From positions 31,936,204-32,000,203 of the forward strand of contig NC_092640.1 of assembly GCF_039555335.1 (NCBI RefSeq): a stretch of DNA of 64,000 nt, written 5' to 3'. The position numbers and the translations under genes are program-made. The number at the start of each line of letters is the position of its first letter. Position 1 is the stretch's first letter. Positions 13,425 through 25,513 of the stretch are shown piece after piece. The notes below the pieces were generated by a model that was not told the DNA's origin, searched no databases, and saw only the letters and a list, made by a program, of their open reading frames with translations. Source of the DNA: Amphiura filiformis. Lineage: Eukaryota; Echinodermata; Ophiuroidea; Amphilepidida; Amphiuridae.

Positions 13425-13672
13425 TATAGATGAGGTGACCTCCATGTTTATCAACAAAGGCAAGGGATTGCTATATCGATATGCTTGAATGAACCCTATG
13501 CAACCACTTCACTGTTCGATAGCCTTATTGTGATGTGGCGGGAGTTTTAAAAACACGAGCCCTGAACAAAATATGATGCGCGCGCATACTGCCAGGCAAA
13601 AAAAACAATGGAAATTGTGATGATGTGTGCGCATACTGTTAGGGATTGACGTCAGAAGTCACCTCATCTATA
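13425..13672. mobile_element. MITE with 17-bp inverted ends
   Basis: Ends TATAGATGAGGTGACCTC and GAAGTCACCTCATCTATA are inverted, with TA at the borders. Inside, TGATGNGYGCGCATACTG occurs twice as a direct repeat. Non-autonomous. Confidence 0.7.
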
Positions 13673-14368
13673 AAATAAATTTTATGTTTTGTTGGATAAA
13701 ATAATAAATAATCACATCAAACAGCCTTGTGATAATCTACCACTGAACTGTCTAGAACTTAAATATTCCTAGATGTGAGATCCGTGATTTTGCATGACTC
13801 CAGGGTCAAAACCGATTAATCGGCAGTGCTTGAAATTGAAAAATCGGTAAAAAATAAAGTATCACCAAAGTGTTCATATTATTCATAAATCAAAGGCAAT
13901 CCTTCAAAGTTTCAAAGTTTCAAAATATGAATATCAAATCTTTTACTTTTACATCAATTTCAATAATGCCCATGGGTTTTCTATTAGATATGCTAAACAG
14001 TAAAACAATTGAATATAAGATAATTCGTGCTGTCATATTGTAAGGTACATGCCACATTTTTAAAATCAAATTTTTGTCAACTCTTGATGCTTTTATTTAA
14101 TATGCAAAATTAAAACGAACTTCAGACATTATTGTAACATTTGCTGAGGAGGACGCACTCAATATTTTTCAAAATTCATTTTTTACACGATTATAATGTA
14201 CTTTATTAAACTAACATACCCTGTAAAAATCAAGAATCTAGGTGCTGCAGTTTTGTCAAAATGCGAGAATTTGAATAAAACGCAGGAACCGTCGTTTAAT
14301 TATTACGATGGAAATATTGGTCGAACACGTACAAGCGATTCATAACACAGTTCATACATAGCGTACGG
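13673..14368. other. Non-coding interval
   Basis: AT-rich with no coding or clear repeat structure. A short GATTAATCGG/AAAATCGG echo near 13815-13850 is noted only. Confidence 0.35.
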
Positions 14369-14756
14369 GACGGTCCACCTTGGTCTGGGGCGGACATTTT
14401 AAAAATGAATTTAGAAGAGCAGCAACGACATCACTTGCATTACATTCCAGATGTTAGATCTACATCATATGCAAAATGTGAGGAAATTCGCACGAGTCCG
14501 TTTTATGTTAGGGCCATTTGTCTATAACTGGCCTTTACATATAGCCCTATGGAGAGAGTGCCCGTTGAGGGCGCTATAACCCCCGTTTTACGAACAAAAA
14601 TGTGATATAAAAAAAACGGACTCGTGCGAATTTTCTAAAATTTTCAGAGTATGTAGTATGAACATGTAGAATATAATCAAGTAGTTGCCCTACCTGCTCT
14701 TCTCTGATAAAATAAAAAGTCCTATTATCTCAATGATAACGAAACCTAGGTGGGTC
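14369..14756. mobile_element. Fold-back element with a central strong hairpin
   Basis: The outer match GGTCCACCTTGG / CCTAGGTGGGTC and intermediate matches AGAAGAGCAG..ATCACTTG and CAAGTAGTTGCC..CTGCTCTTCTC enclose a strong pair: GAAATTCGCACGAGTCCG (14482) with CGGACTCGTGCGAATTTTC (14613). The whole is a diverged palindrome of about 390 bp. Confidence 0.65.
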
Positions 14757-15169
14757 ACACACACATCAAAGGAATGTAACGTAGCAGGATCGACGGAGTG
14801 ACAAGCATCTGCGATAGTGGCGCTGGTAGTAAATTCCACTCAGTTGTTCGGCTCAAAATTGGAAGGGGGCATATCTGACAAGAAAAGAAATACTAATCTA
14901 TTTTTAATGGAAATGTTACAATATGGCTATAAGTTCATATCATTAGATTGATAATAAAGTTTAAGAGGACTGTTTAATGTCAAAAATATAACTTTTTAAT
15001 AATTTGCCATAAAATTTGTATTAAAAAATATATTATGGTGCTCATAATGTAGTGCATTTGCCTAAAATGGCGGATTTACGGAGGCGATGCTGAATTTGCG
15101 TGAGTAAACAGAACATATCACCCAGTAAGCTTTTTTAAGCAAGCAGTAACGACATACCGGTTGTTCAGC
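14757..15169. other. Non-coding interval ahead of LINE
   Basis: No gene seen. AATTTGCCATAAAATTTGTATTA near 15000 resembles part of the fold-back MITE at 43683-44342 over a short stretch only. Confidence 0.35.
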
Positions 15170-17064
15170 GTCAAGGACCACAGACAATCACCGTAAAGCA
15201 GTGGAGCGAAGAAGCTGTGCAAGAATTACAAGCATCACTTGAATGTACTGACTGGAATGTGTTTATTGAAGCGAATCCTGATTTGAATGAACTCACTGAC
15301 ACAAAATTCACTCACAATAACATGAAACAAGTTTGGGAAGGTATACGACTTATGAGCGGGTATTCAAACACTTCCAGTTCAAGAAACAGTTTGCCAGATA
15401 CCACTCTAGAATATGCTAACAAGTCAAATGATTTTTACAATCGTTTTGACAAGCACGACTTTAGTGATGAAATTTGTGGTCTGCGTACCACTTTAGAGAA
15501 CAATCTGAAATCTGATAACGTTTCTATATTGCAAGTGTCTGAACATGAAGTTTGTCGCGAGTTCCAAAAACTTAACATTACTAAGTATGCGGGCCCGGAC
15601 AACATTACTCCTAGAATTTTACAGTTATGTGCTAATCAATTAGCACAGATCTTCACAGTGATTTTTAATCTATCTTTTAGATCATTCACATTTGGAAGCG
15701 TTCATGTATTATTCCAGTACACAAGAAACCAGTCATTTCATGCATGAATGATTTTAGACCTGTGGCTTTAACATCTATTCCAATGAAAGTTTGTGAAAGG
15801 TTATTTAAATCATGGTTGAATGGTTATGTTGAAGACTATGTTGATCCGTTACAGTTTGCGTATAGAAGTAGTCGTAGCTGCACTGATGCTATTTTGGTCA
15901 TGCTTGAAAAAATGTATCAACACAGTGATCGTGCTAGATTTGGTAATTCAGTTAGGACAATGTTTTTTGATTTTTCATCTGCCTTCAACACTATTCAGCC
16001 GCATTTGTTAATTCAGAAATTATTAGATCAAAAAAATGTCCCTTGTTCTTTTCTGGCTTGGATTTTAGATTATCTAACTGATCGATCACAATATGGTAAA
16101 ATCTCATGTAATGGTACACTATCTAATGTGCTCCATTCCAATACTGGCGCCCCACAAGGTACAGTGTTAGCACCGTTTTTATTTACGGTATATACTTCTG
16201 ATTGTAGATCTGGAGAACCTTCATGTCCTTTAATTAAATTTGCTGACGATACTGCTATGATTGCTTTAATTACAAATGATGATGATTCTGTGTACCATCA
16301 ACAGCTTGATGATTTTGAAAAATACTGTGATGCCAATTACCTGGAATTAAACGTTTCCAAAACTAAGGAAATGATTATTGATTTTAGGACGTCAAGTACA
16401 ACTCCAAGCCCTATAGTGGTGAAGGGTAGAAATGTGGAGCTATGATTGATGACAAACTCAATTGGCATACACATGTAGATTACTTGATCAAAAGACTGAA
16501 CTCCAGAATGTATTGTCTCAGAAAACTGAACTACTTTAATGTTGATGTAAAAATAATTGCTTTGTTTTATGATTCCGTTATTGAAAGTGTCTGGAGATAT
16601 TGTTTATTATGTTGGGGAGGGAATGTTGCAAAAGGGGATAGGGACAAAATTGATAGAATTGTGAAGGAAGCTGGAAGGATTATAGGTGTGTCAAGGCGGG
16701 ACCTCGAAGCTGTTTATGCTGATCTGTTGAGTAAGAAGCTAACTGATGTGATTGATGACTCTGGTCATCCACTCCCTCCACGATCGTTTCTCATGTCAGC
16801 TGATTCCCAGATCCGGTCGGATGCGCTTGTCCTTAGCCTTGACAAACCGATATCATTCCTCCTTCGTTCCACAAGCTATTAGACTTCATAACTCTACACA
16901 CGGGGTACTTAGTAATATATAATTGGCAGAGCTTCATCTTTTTATACTGTGTTTTTGATATTTTGTAGTAATTATGTGTTTTTTGTATGAGCAGTAGCAC
17001 TCATGAGTGTAATTTCCCTTGTGGATTTAATAAAGTTTTACTTGACTTGACTTGACTTGACTTA
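15170..17064 (+). mobile_element. CR1/Rex1-like LINE, 5'-truncated, nearly complete RT
   Basis: Non-LTR retrotransposon lacking its endonuclease. In order: linker domain (QWSEEAVQELQASLECTDW, near 15200), AGPDNITPRILQ (near 15590), DFRPVALTSIPMKVCERL (near 15750), FDFSSAFNTIQ (near 15965), GAPQGTVLAPFLFTVYTSD (near 16145), the intact catalytic KFADDTAM (near 16240), LELNVSKTKEM (near 16340), then a C-terminal region (YDSVIESVWRYCLLCWGG). Three frames are needed, with breaks near 15745 and 16443. At the second break about ten residues usual between VEL and IDDKLNW are missing. The 3' end has AATAAA followed by CTTGA repeats (about 17040-17064), as in LINEs with microsatellite tails. More recent than the minus-strand LINE. 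Inactive by itself. Confidence 0.9.
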
Positions 17065-17189
17065 CTGCCTCCTGTTCATTCTGCACCACAGTGCACAAGT
17101 CCAACAACCCTTTCAGCTTTACCAGTCCTTAGGGGATTTGGATAATAAAGCTACAGCAGGAGGCAATGGTGCCGGATGGAAAACTTTGT
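17065..17189. other. Spacer between LINE tail and second TLR upstream region
   Basis: CTGCCTCCTG near its start and CAGGAGGCA near 17157-17165 form a short inverted pair. No gene. Confidence 0.3.
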
Positions 17190-17872
17190 ACAGAGATTGG
17201 ATTTCTTGCAAAATATCATGAGACTTCTATATAAGTTTTGTTTCATTTAAAGTACTTTCTATATTAGTTTTGTTTACACTGTGAGCCAGAGTGCTCTCAT
17301 TTCCTAAGACACAGCTCAATAACACTAATTTAACAATCATAATTCAAATTTGACCTCAAGGTGTGGGGTATAAGTTTTGGTACCAAAATATTAAAAGGTC
17401 ATTCTATGAGGGTACAAATATATTGAGGTTAAAGAACTCTGTCCTGAAAAAATGAGCATGTTCGAGATCCTGGTGATTCTTTTTTTTTCTGAGCAGCACT
17501 AAACAAGTACCATGTTTGCATCCTATTATTTACTGTTACTTCATTGAATTGAAATATTTCATTTTCTAAATCAATAGAAGAAAGTTGTGATACAAGAAAG
17601 TGAAAGTGAAAAGAAGTGAAAGTTCAGGTTATGAACTTTCCACCTACATTGTGGATACTTTCTATTTTCTGGACATTTATGTGGTTAAGGCTCCATCATC
17701 ATTATAGTATTTGTTTCATTTAAAAGAAGATAGGTAGAGGACTAGTCGTGACTTGCAAGAGCAACCAGCCAATCAGGGAAGAACATTACATAATCTTAAA
17801 CATTCAGTGTTCTTGAAGCATCTACTGTTTTTTCTTGGACTTAATTTGTTTGCTGTAGTGAAATAGTTCATC
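17190..17872 (+). promoter_or_regulatory. Upstream region of second TLR
   Basis: Shares ordered blocks with 1420-2378 (see that entry) but is shorter: a segment of about 450 bp between the CACTAAACAAG block and GTTATGAACTTTCC in the first copy is absent here. A separate insertion (about 17280-17480) interrupts the first block. TTTGCTGTAG 20-30 bases before the ATG could be a splice acceptor for a 5' UTR intron, but this is not proven. Confidence 0.55.
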
Positions 17873-20872
17873 ATGGTATACTCTCTGATCTGGATTCTTG
17901 TGGTTCTTGGTTTTATTGTGGGATCATCTATTGATTTCATCTACCCAAAGGGCTTGCCATGTAAGGTATATAACAGCACTGAGTTAGACTGTAGCAATAG
18001 GGAACTAACAAGTATTCCACCTCTGAAATATAGCAATGTTAAGGGTTTAGATCTGAGTCATAATCAACTTGAAGCTGTCAATGGAAAGAGTTTCGTTCAT
18101 CTCACTTTACTTCAGAAATTAGATCTGAGCTACAACAAGATACTCAATATCAGTACTGATACATTTAGAGGATTGAACAAGTTGGAAACTCTAGATCTAA
18201 GCTATCAAAGCCATCTTACATTTCACGGAACCCCATTTTACTCTACTACATCATTAAAGAAGTTACATATTGCAGATAGTGGTTTGTCCAGTCTACCACC
18301 ATCGGTATTTAGTGGATTACATGAGTTGCAAGAGCTTGATATATCAGAAAATGGTATTCGCCTATTCCCTAATTCTGTATTTCAAGGTTTGACTAATCTG
18401 ACTCGCTTGGATGCAAGCTCTTGTTGGATTGAACCACTATCAGCTGCTCTGTTTAAAGACCTTATTAGTCTAGAATATTTAGATATATCTTATGATCATA
18501 TAGTAAGAGTACCAGAGACATTGTTTGTAAATCTCACCAGTCTGAAACATTTAGATATATCATTCAATGCCATTCCAAACCTACCAGAGACATTGTTTGC
18601 GAATCTTGCCAATCTAACATATTTAGACATTTCTCATAATAATCTATCCTCTGCTCCATGTAAAGCATTGGCTGGACTTGGAATGGTATCAACACTACAT
18701 ATGACTGGGAATCATTTTGACTATGTAACTTGTTCTATTGAGAATATGACCAGTCTCGAGAAGTTAAACATATCATATAATTATAATAAACATATTTTGT
18801 ATTATACGGAATATTGGGATATAATCAAATGGTCAGAACTAATCACAAGGTTACCCGCTACACTCTCGGCTCTGAACCTGGACGTATATGGTAACACTGT
18901 ATTTCAACCTGTGATGCCTGGATCATTAAATTCAACTGTGTCATTGTTGACAATTTGCGACTCCAGTAATTACGGTTATCTGTCAGTTGAAGATGATGCA
19001 TTTAGTATGTTTTTGTACCTGCAACATTTGAGTATACACTCATGCATTTATCTTAGAATGAAATATACAGATCTGTACGAATATTCCTTTCGAGGCCTAC
19101 TGCAACTTAAGTCATTAGACCTTAGTAATGCTGGTCTAAGAGCATTTCCTTATGAGACCTTAGAAGTGCTTGCAGGCTCACTGGAATACTTGGATTTGAG
19201 CAATAATAACATACAGGAAATGTATCCATTTTGGCAGAACAAGGACTTAGGATTGAATTCCGTAGATATCTCTAGGAATCCAATTTACTATATGGATCTT
19301 GAAATACTTGGCAATGTCAGTAATATGTATGCAAATGATCTTAAACCAGCTACTAATTACTTTATACCAGACACTAATTACTTGTCCATAATACACACCA
19401 CCAATTTGGCACTAAGATCTATTTATATTTCATTAGAAATTATTGCTACGGTTGAATATGACTCTTCTTTGCCTTTGTGTACTTCATCACCTGCACTTGA
19501 GGAAATAACCTTCAGTAAACTTCAATTCCAGGACGATGTGCAACTTAAATTGAGTAATTGTTCACATCTCAAGTCACTTGCCATATCAGACTCAGAAGGA
19601 GTCAATTTTATTTTTAAGGAAGAAAATGGCGAAAATTTCAATTTTTCTCACCTAGAAAAGCTGTCATTAACAAACTGTAAATTGTCATCAATTAATCAAC
19701 TTTTTCTTGAGAGTCATACTCTACAATATTTAAACATGAGTGTCAATAAAATTGTCAATATTACTAGAAATGACTTTTCTTCACTGGTACACCTCAAACA
19801 CTTGGATCTCAGCCACAATGAAATAGAAAGGCTACCTAAAAATCAGTTTCATTACATGTCCCATCTAACCTTTCTTAATCTGGCTGGAAACAAACTTGGT
19901 AATTTGAATACTTTGAAACGTCTCTATGGTCTGCAAACACTTATTGTATCTGATAATGCATTGACTACACTACCTACCTTTCTGATAAAAGCACCATATA
20001 ACTTACAACACGTTGAATTGGGAGATAACCCATTTTCTTGCACATGCAGTATAATACCTCTACAAGATTGGATACTGGCAGATACAAAAACATATATAGA
20101 TTCACGACCTCCATACCTGTGCAAATCTCCTGCAATCAAAGAGAATCTTGGTATCACAGAATTTAGTTTAGATTGTAGTCTGCATCTTGAAAACTACCTT
20201 GTCCCCAGCTTGTCATGCCTGCTCATAATTTGTATAATAGTGCCTATCATTTACAAATATCGGTGGCACATACATTATAAATTATGGATTTTATTTTATC
20301 AGAGAAGGTATCAGGGATATGTAGACAATGACAATGATGATGATATTATAAATGAGGAGGAGGAGCATAATGTTGATGCCCCATATGAAGCGCCGATTAT
20401 GAGGCGCAGATATCATGCTTATGTTGCCTACCACAGAGACAATGAAGCATGGGTAAATGATCAACTCATTGCAAACATTGAAGATGGGCCAGAACAGTTT
20501 CGGCTTTGTCTTAAAGAAAGAGGTGACATTCCAGCAGGGCATTATATTCTCAATGCCATATGTCATGGTATCAAGCAAAGTCGCAAAACTATTGCAGTTT
20601 TATCCGAGAATTTCATGGATGATGGATGGTGTCATTATCAGCTACATTTTGCACGAATGCGAATGGTAATGGACAATGTTGATGTACTCATTTTGGTACA
20701 GATTGGGGAAATTGCTGATCATAAAAAGACGTTATTGCTTCGTCAGTTATTATGTTACAAGGAAGTGTTGAAGTGGCCTGAAGATCCCAATGGACAACAG
20801 TTATTCTGGAATCAGTTGAAGATGAAACTACGTAAACCAGCAAGAGTTGGTCGTAGATTTCAAGAAATTTGA
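17873..20872 (+). CDS. Toll-like receptor, shorter ectodomain form (999 aa)
   Basis: Tandem paralogue of the receptor at 2379. Signal peptide (~1-20), N-terminal Cys pair in GLPCKVYNSTELDC, LRRs to about 715, a C-terminal cap with C723/C725, a membrane helix (~775-796), an acidic juxtamembrane stretch, and TIR (~847-988) with YHAYVAYH, LCLKERGDIPAG and LFW boxes. The ATG has A at -3 and G at +4, a strong context. It lacks four LRRs present in the first gene: three of the 72-bp units after the N-terminal cap, and one of the PETLF-type repeats. The ectodomain is clearly diverged, whereas from the end of the membrane segment to the stop codon I count about eleven base differences in ~630. Expected role: LRR ligand sensing outside the cell, TIR adaptor recruitment inside. 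Ligand unknown. Confidence 0.95.
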   Translation: MVYSLIWILVVLGFIVGSSIDFIYPKGLPCKVYNSTELDCSNRELTSIPPLKYSNVKGLDLSHNQLEAVNGKSFVHLTLLQKLDLSYNKILNISTDTFRGLNKLETLDLSYQSHLTFHGTPFYSTTSLKKLHIADSGLSSLPPSVFSGLHELQELDISENGIRLFPNSVFQGLTNLTRLDASSCWIEPLSAALFKDLISLEYLDISYDHIVRVPETLFVNLTSLKHLDISFNAIPNLPETLFANLANLTYLDISHNNLSSAPCKALAGLGMVSTLHMTGNHFDYVTCSIENMTSLEKLNISYNYNKHILYYTEYWDIIKWSELITRLPATLSALNLDVYGNTVFQPVMPGSLNSTVSLLTICDSSNYGYLSVEDDAFSMFLYLQHLSIHSCIYLRMKYTDLYEYSFRGLLQLKSLDLSNAGLRAFPYETLEVLAGSLEYLDLSNNNIQEMYPFWQNKDLGLNSVDISRNPIYYMDLEILGNVSNMYANDLKPATNYFIPDTNYLSIIHTTNLALRSIYISLEIIATVEYDSSLPLCTSSPALEEITFSKLQFQDDVQLKLSNCSHLKSLAISDSEGVNFIFKEENGENFNFSHLEKLSLTNCKLSSINQLFLESHTLQYLNMSVNKIVNITRNDFSSLVHLKHLDLSHNEIERLPKNQFHYMSHLTFLNLAGNKLGNLNTLKRLYGLQTLIVSDNALTTLPTFLIKAPYNLQHVELGDNPFSCTCSIIPLQDWILADTKTYIDSRPPYLCKSPAIKENLGITEFSLDCSLHLENYLVPSLSCLLIICIIVPIIYKYRWHIHYKLWILFYQRRYQGYVDNDNDDDIINEEEEHNVDAPYEAPIMRRRYHAYVAYHRDNEAWVNDQLIANIEDGPEQFRLCLKERGDIPAGHYILNAICHGIKQSRKTIAVLSENFMDDGWCHYQLHFARMRMVMDNVDVLILVQIGEIADHKKTLLLRQLLCYKEVLKWPEDPNGQQLFWNQLKMKLRKPARVGRRFQEI

Positions 20873-21106
20873 AGCAAAATTGTTTTGAAACATTTTTGTG
20901 CTAGGTTCAAACCTGAACACATTGATTGCATTAAATTGTTTAGTCTCTCTAAATATAAAAATAGTCAAACTTACCCAATGTTGAGTAAAAAAGGGAACAG
21001 GGCAACAAAATGAGTCAAATGGAATTCAGTATTGAGTAAAATTTAATCAACATTGAGTTCTATTCACTCAGCATTTTACTCTGTTCCCTTTTTATTCAAC
21101 AATGAA
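20873..21106. other. 3' UTR of second TLR with the shared MITE
   Basis: The first ~100 bases after the stop match those of the first TLR nearly base for base (TTGTTTTGAAACATTTTTGTG, TTTAGTCTCTCTAAATA). Then follows the shared fold-back MITE (about 20978-21105), here shorter. The AATAAA of the first copy is altered to AAATATAAAA. Confidence 0.65.
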
Positions 21107-21934
21107 TAATTATTATTTTAGAGTGATACTATAATTAGCGTAATGTTGTATGTGTGTTTGTTTGTCCACTAAATGGCCTTTTTTCTCTTTTGATACATAC
21201 ACAAGAAAAAGCTTAGAATAATGGGAGTAACATAGCCAATATGTGGTTGAAATCGGTGACCTTAGGTGACACGGGAGTAAACTCTTGAGTAGTAATTGTG
21301 ACAAGTAAAGTGTGTCCAAGCTTCGTAAAGTCATTTAAGGTTAGCAACTATTTTAAACTGTTGCGATTTGGTAGTTCACAGCATCTTGCGAATTGTAGTG
21401 AGCTTTGGCAAAAATTGCATTGATCGTTTCATCGGCGAGTGTGTAGAAGATTCAGATATCCTTTTGTAGGACCTGTGGTTCTTGAATTATGTTGTTGTTA
21501 AGAGGGCTGAAACAACAACACTTTTGTAAAACGTACATAACTCATTCACAACAATAAATCAAGCAAGTTTTCAAAGTATGTGATTTGAAGAGTGAACTAA
21601 TTTTGCAAAATATCATGCAGTCTTATTTTTCAACAATATATTTGAAAATACCTCGTCTACCCTTAAATCAGAATGTATTTGGTTTACATCATTTATTTAT
21701 GATCCTGGTATATATGATTAATAAGGATAAGAGAAAATAATCCTTTACTGAAGTAAAAAAAGCTTTACTGATTGCATCTAGATGTTATTAAATATAAACT
21801 GAAACATGGTTAACCCTTGGTGTATTTTTGTTTATTTGTCTATGGGGTGTATGTTCGTACATGTATCTTAGTCCGGCTGCGAAACTTAATATTGCCCCAG
21901 AAGCTAGTTTTGGTATTCACAGAATTTATTATCA
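21107..21934. repeat. TLR 3'-flank repeat, copy 2
   Basis: Matches 5941-6540 and then 6935-7015 (ACATGTATCTTAGTCCG), skipping the ~375-bp direct-repeat block of copy 1. Its core, about 21330-21590, also matches 49880-50175 inverted. Confidence 0.7.
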
Positions 21935-22919
21935 AATCTAAAAATCAACGTGTAGCCAAAATTATTCTGCATCTTATAGGCTAATTTTATTGGAATCGTT
22001 TGACTGATTGCGAAGAAATGAGCGATTACATAACGCATGCCTTAATTTACTTCATTCCAAGTTTGAAAGAAAGATCATTCAACACTATGCGCACTAGTGA
22101 TTAACTGCCAATCTGAATCATATTTTGTTCGGTGAAATCCTTTTCGTTCTTTTTAAATAATCTTTCTTGCAAGCCATTTAATTAGGTTGTATTCAAATTT
22201 GAAAATCTGCGCGATATTGAAAATGAAAGCTTGCATGTCAGATGATGCTCAGTACTTGTAAATATCTTTTTCCGTTAATGTTGATATAAATGTTGCATAC
22301 AGAATTATTGCATACAGAATTCCAGCTGGCTTAAAACCTTTCTCACACAGATTAATGTTTTTGGAATATTTCCACAAAATTGTAATGCAAAGTTTAAATC
22401 TTTTAAAACTTCAACATTATTGTCGCATGGTATCAAAAATCACACGCAAAGCTGTAAGCACTTGATCATTGTCTTTTTTGGCTCAAATGTTCTTTGGAAA
22501 GTTCAAATAATTAGCACAACCTAAAAATTAAAGTTGGAAAGCTTCCAATTGCAGAAATCAAAATTTTCTCGGACAAACTTTTATTCATCTTCAGTGAAAG
22601 CATGAATAACATAACACCGTCGGATTATAAAAATATATAATACAGACTAAATTTAATGAGATACATAAACATTAGGAAGCGGTGAGCGAGTATGAAAAAA
22701 GTGCCTGTTGATCAAACTTGGAATGAACTGCATTGATGCGCGCATTATGTAATCGTTAATTTCTTTGCAACCAGTAAACCGAATGAAATAAAATTTTCGT
22801 ATGTAATATACAATTAAATAGGCTATGTGCTACATTTTAAATTTTTTGATTCTGTAGTCTATTTCTCGACTTACGTTCAATTTTATTTACTCGGTATTTT
22901 TTTATGGGACACCCTGTAT
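21935..22919. mobile_element. ~1-kb fold-back element ending in a mariner-like terminus
   Basis: The right end GGGACACCCTGTATA is typical of mariner-type MITE termini. Inverted matches run inward: GATTGCGAAGAAATGAGCGATTACATAACGC-type sequence at about 22007 mirrors GCGCATTATGTAATCGTTAATTTC at 22742, and CCAAGTTTGAAAG mirrors TCAAACTTGG. The left terminus itself is eroded. It sits where the first TLR copy has its own, unrelated fold-back element. Confidence 0.6.
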
Positions 22920-23370
22920 ACTGTTACGTCATTTAGTTTCATTTTCTTTTATTCATTTAGAGGGAATCTAGCAAACAAGAAAGAACTGAAAGTGATTGGA
23001 CACATTAATATGAGGCTGTAATAGTTGAAATATAAATCATGAGGTAAAAATATGGATTGATCTATTTTGCTTTTAAGTATATAAATATAAACCTAGTAAA
23101 TACTATTGGTCGATTTGTCATGTTTGTTGCTTGATAACAAAATATCAGGGCAAATATACAATGACATGGTACCGCCAAGCACACTCGAGGAGATTTGTTC
23201 TTAATAGAACCCATTTCCTTTCCAATCATACTGTGTAGATTCTCATTTGGGAATGTTGAACTGGTCAAATAAATTGTCAAGATTTTGTTTGACCAGTTTC
23301 ATTTCCTGTCTCACTATCACCGTTCCATCATATTCCATCATACGATAAATCCGGTTTAAATCAGGACAAT
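22920..23370. repeat. TLR-upstream-like segment without a gene, copy C
   Basis: Close match to 8330-8750: CATTTTCTTTTATTCAT, AGAGGGAATCTA, GAAATATAAATCAYGAGGT, ACTCGAGGAGATTTGTTCTT, GGGAATGTTGAACTGGTCAA and CCATCATACGATAAATCCGG. It follows the second TLR unit as copy A follows the first, so both belong to the same duplicated segment. Confidence 0.6.
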
Positions 23371-23560
23371 TGAAGATGTCTTAAAATTTGACCCTTCAGT
23401 TAAATATAGCAATCCATCAAATGTGTTCGCATTTATGCAATGTTATGTAAACCACTCTCAAAAAGTGTCATGTACTTTTGACGAAAAGCAATAATGAGAG
23501 TTTTCTTCAGTTGTTTGCAGCGACTTATTTTAAAATTACAAAGACACGTCTATGGATTAA
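23371..23560. other. Short spacer
   Basis: No feature recognised between the TLR-type segment and the next MITE. Confidence 0.3.
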
Positions 23561-23912
23561 GGGGGTACTACACCCCTGGCCAATTTTGTGCCTATTTTTA
23601 CATTTTTCTCAAACATTATAGCGCATTGGTGACAAGTAAGATATGTATATTATAGGGATAAGGACTACAACCACTGCACTGAAAATTCAGCAACTCAATG
23701 CAAGTAGTTATTGATTTATTGATCAAATATTGGTTTTCCCTCATTTTTGACTGTAACTCCACAACTGTTGTCTGTGCTGAAATAAAATTTCCAGTGCAGT
23801 AATTGTAGTCCTTGCCCCTATAATATACATATCTTACTTGTCATAAATGCGCTATAATTTTTGAGAAAAATGCAAAAATAGGCACAAAATTGGGCAGGGG
23901 TGTAGTACCCCC
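23561..23912. mobile_element. MITE with ~120-bp inverted ends (GGGGGTACTACACCCC)
   Basis: GGGGGTACTACACCCCTGGC..AATTTTGTGCCTATTTTT..GTGACAAGTAAGATATGTATATTATAGGG is mirrored at the right end, ending GGGGTGTAGTACCCCC. TTAA precedes it and ATAA follows. The loop is non-coding. Confidence 0.85.
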
Positions 23913-24339
23913 ATAAGGCGGGTGTGAAAGTAGGAGCCATATTGTTCCAATTTTAGCCATTTTTCTAAAAACTACAGGGTGCCTTTTAATATTATAATGA
24001 TCTTGAACTGTGTGAATTAATCAATGAAGTCAATTCTCACATTTATATTTTCATAGGTCTTGCGGTTCTTGAGTTAAGGCCAACAATATATCAAAATGAA
24101 AGTTTTGAGTGTTTTCCTCTTCCCGAGAAAAAACATGCATGGGGGAATTACACAAAGTGCTAGAAGGAAAAGAAGCATTCTTTAAGTTTGAACTAACTTA
24201 CACTCTTTAATTCTTGAAAATTCTTTCTTGTTATTTCTTATTTTACTTTGGAAAGCGCTCAGAGACTTTACGTTTTGTGTCATATATAAATCTCTTTTTC
24301 ATTCATGGAAAGATTTGGGAATTTGATATTAAATGGCTC
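23913..24339. other. Non-coding interval
   Basis: Includes TTGCGGTTCTTGAGTTA (24060), similar to a line in the TLR 3'-flank repeat. No gene. Confidence 0.35.
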
Positions 24340-24444
24340 CTTGGGAATATTTTGAGTTTGGTTGAAAAATGGAATGTTCCATTAAACTCGGCTTCGCTTC
24401 GTTGACTGGAACATTCCATTTTTCAACTCACGAAAATATTCTTA
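24340..24444. repeat. Hairpin of ~40-bp arms
   Basis: GAATATTTTGAGTTTGGTTG..AAATGGAATGTTCCA is mirrored by TGGAACATTCCATTTTTCAA..CACGAAAATATTC with a short loop. Either a very short palindromic MITE or a remnant of one. Confidence 0.65.
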
Positions 24445-25387
24445 CCATTGCATTCATAAATATTTATTATTTGTATAATATTAACCCTGATGAAAATGAC
24501 ATTAGATTTCATTTATATCAGCCTAATCGGGATGATTGACAGAAAGTGAACTTGTTTTGATACAAAAGTTTCGTGGAAAACAAATGCATAGTAATAAAGC
24601 TTTACTTGCTGTATCAGTTTTTATTCTGCAATAGGGACACTACAGATTTGTCATGTGTTCACCATTAACCTATATATTCGTGTCCCTGTGCAAATAGTTT
24701 GGGTTAATTTTTTTGAATAAATGAGCCAGATTAAAAAAATAAAGTTGCACACGGATGTTCAATGAAGCACACTTTTCATATGACCTCTGCATCAATAATA
24801 TATCTGTCTTTGTTCTCAACATAATACAAACTTTTTATTCATTCACTAATTAGAAGTAATTAATCTGTAAACTCATACAACAGTATGCCAAAACATGCAT
24901 AATTTGACAACGTATGTATTAATAATGATACGTCATGTGATACGACAGTATGTCAAAATAATAGGCAACTGCAGTTACACGGTAGCCTATGGCGACGTAT
25001 CATGATACGACTGTATGTCAAAATGTCAGAATGACGTTTTCGGGAGGGGCGGGTTAACATAAAAACCATGTCGTATCACACTAATTAGTGCCATATCTCA
25101 TTAACCAATTACATTTAAGTCACAAAACTTTTTTTAACATATCTGGTTCAAACGTTCATTTGAGTTAATGGTACAAGGTATACATTTAACAAGGGATAAA
25201 TTAACCAGTATATAACATAAATCATTTATTAACTTGTTTGTCAAAGCAGCGTAACTGCGTGTTGATAATGTTATTCATCAGGTTTTAAATGTTAACCAAA
25301 GTGATACCTGATCTTCATCATAGATACATTGACACTTTCACTTTATCAAACCAAATACCTTCATCAGAGACCTTCATGAATATATGT
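24445..25387. other. Non-coding interval
   Basis: TGATACGACAGTATGTCAAAA (24937) and TGATACGACTGTATGTCAAAA (25001) are a direct pair near 24940-25025. Otherwise AT-rich sequence without a recognised gene. Confidence 0.4.
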
Positions 25388-25388
25388 T

Positions 25389-25513
25389 GGGTTATTCCAT
25401 TTAAAATCCACACCCCCCTGTGGAATATTTTAGAAATATCTTCCATGGGGGTGTATGCTTTTCAAATGTAATTGGTGAGAGTTAAACATTTAAAACCCCA
25501 TACTCCCTCTGTA
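25389..25513. mobile_element. Left half of a palindromic MITE split by the 13.9-kb complex
   Basis: GGGTTATTCCATTTAAAATCC..TGTGGAATATTTTAGAAATATCTTCCATGGG-type sequence is the inverted partner of 39480-39609, 14 kb away. The two halves would form one ~270-bp palindrome of the family seen at 12372-12566. The complex therefore landed in, or near, its central loop. Confidence 0.7.
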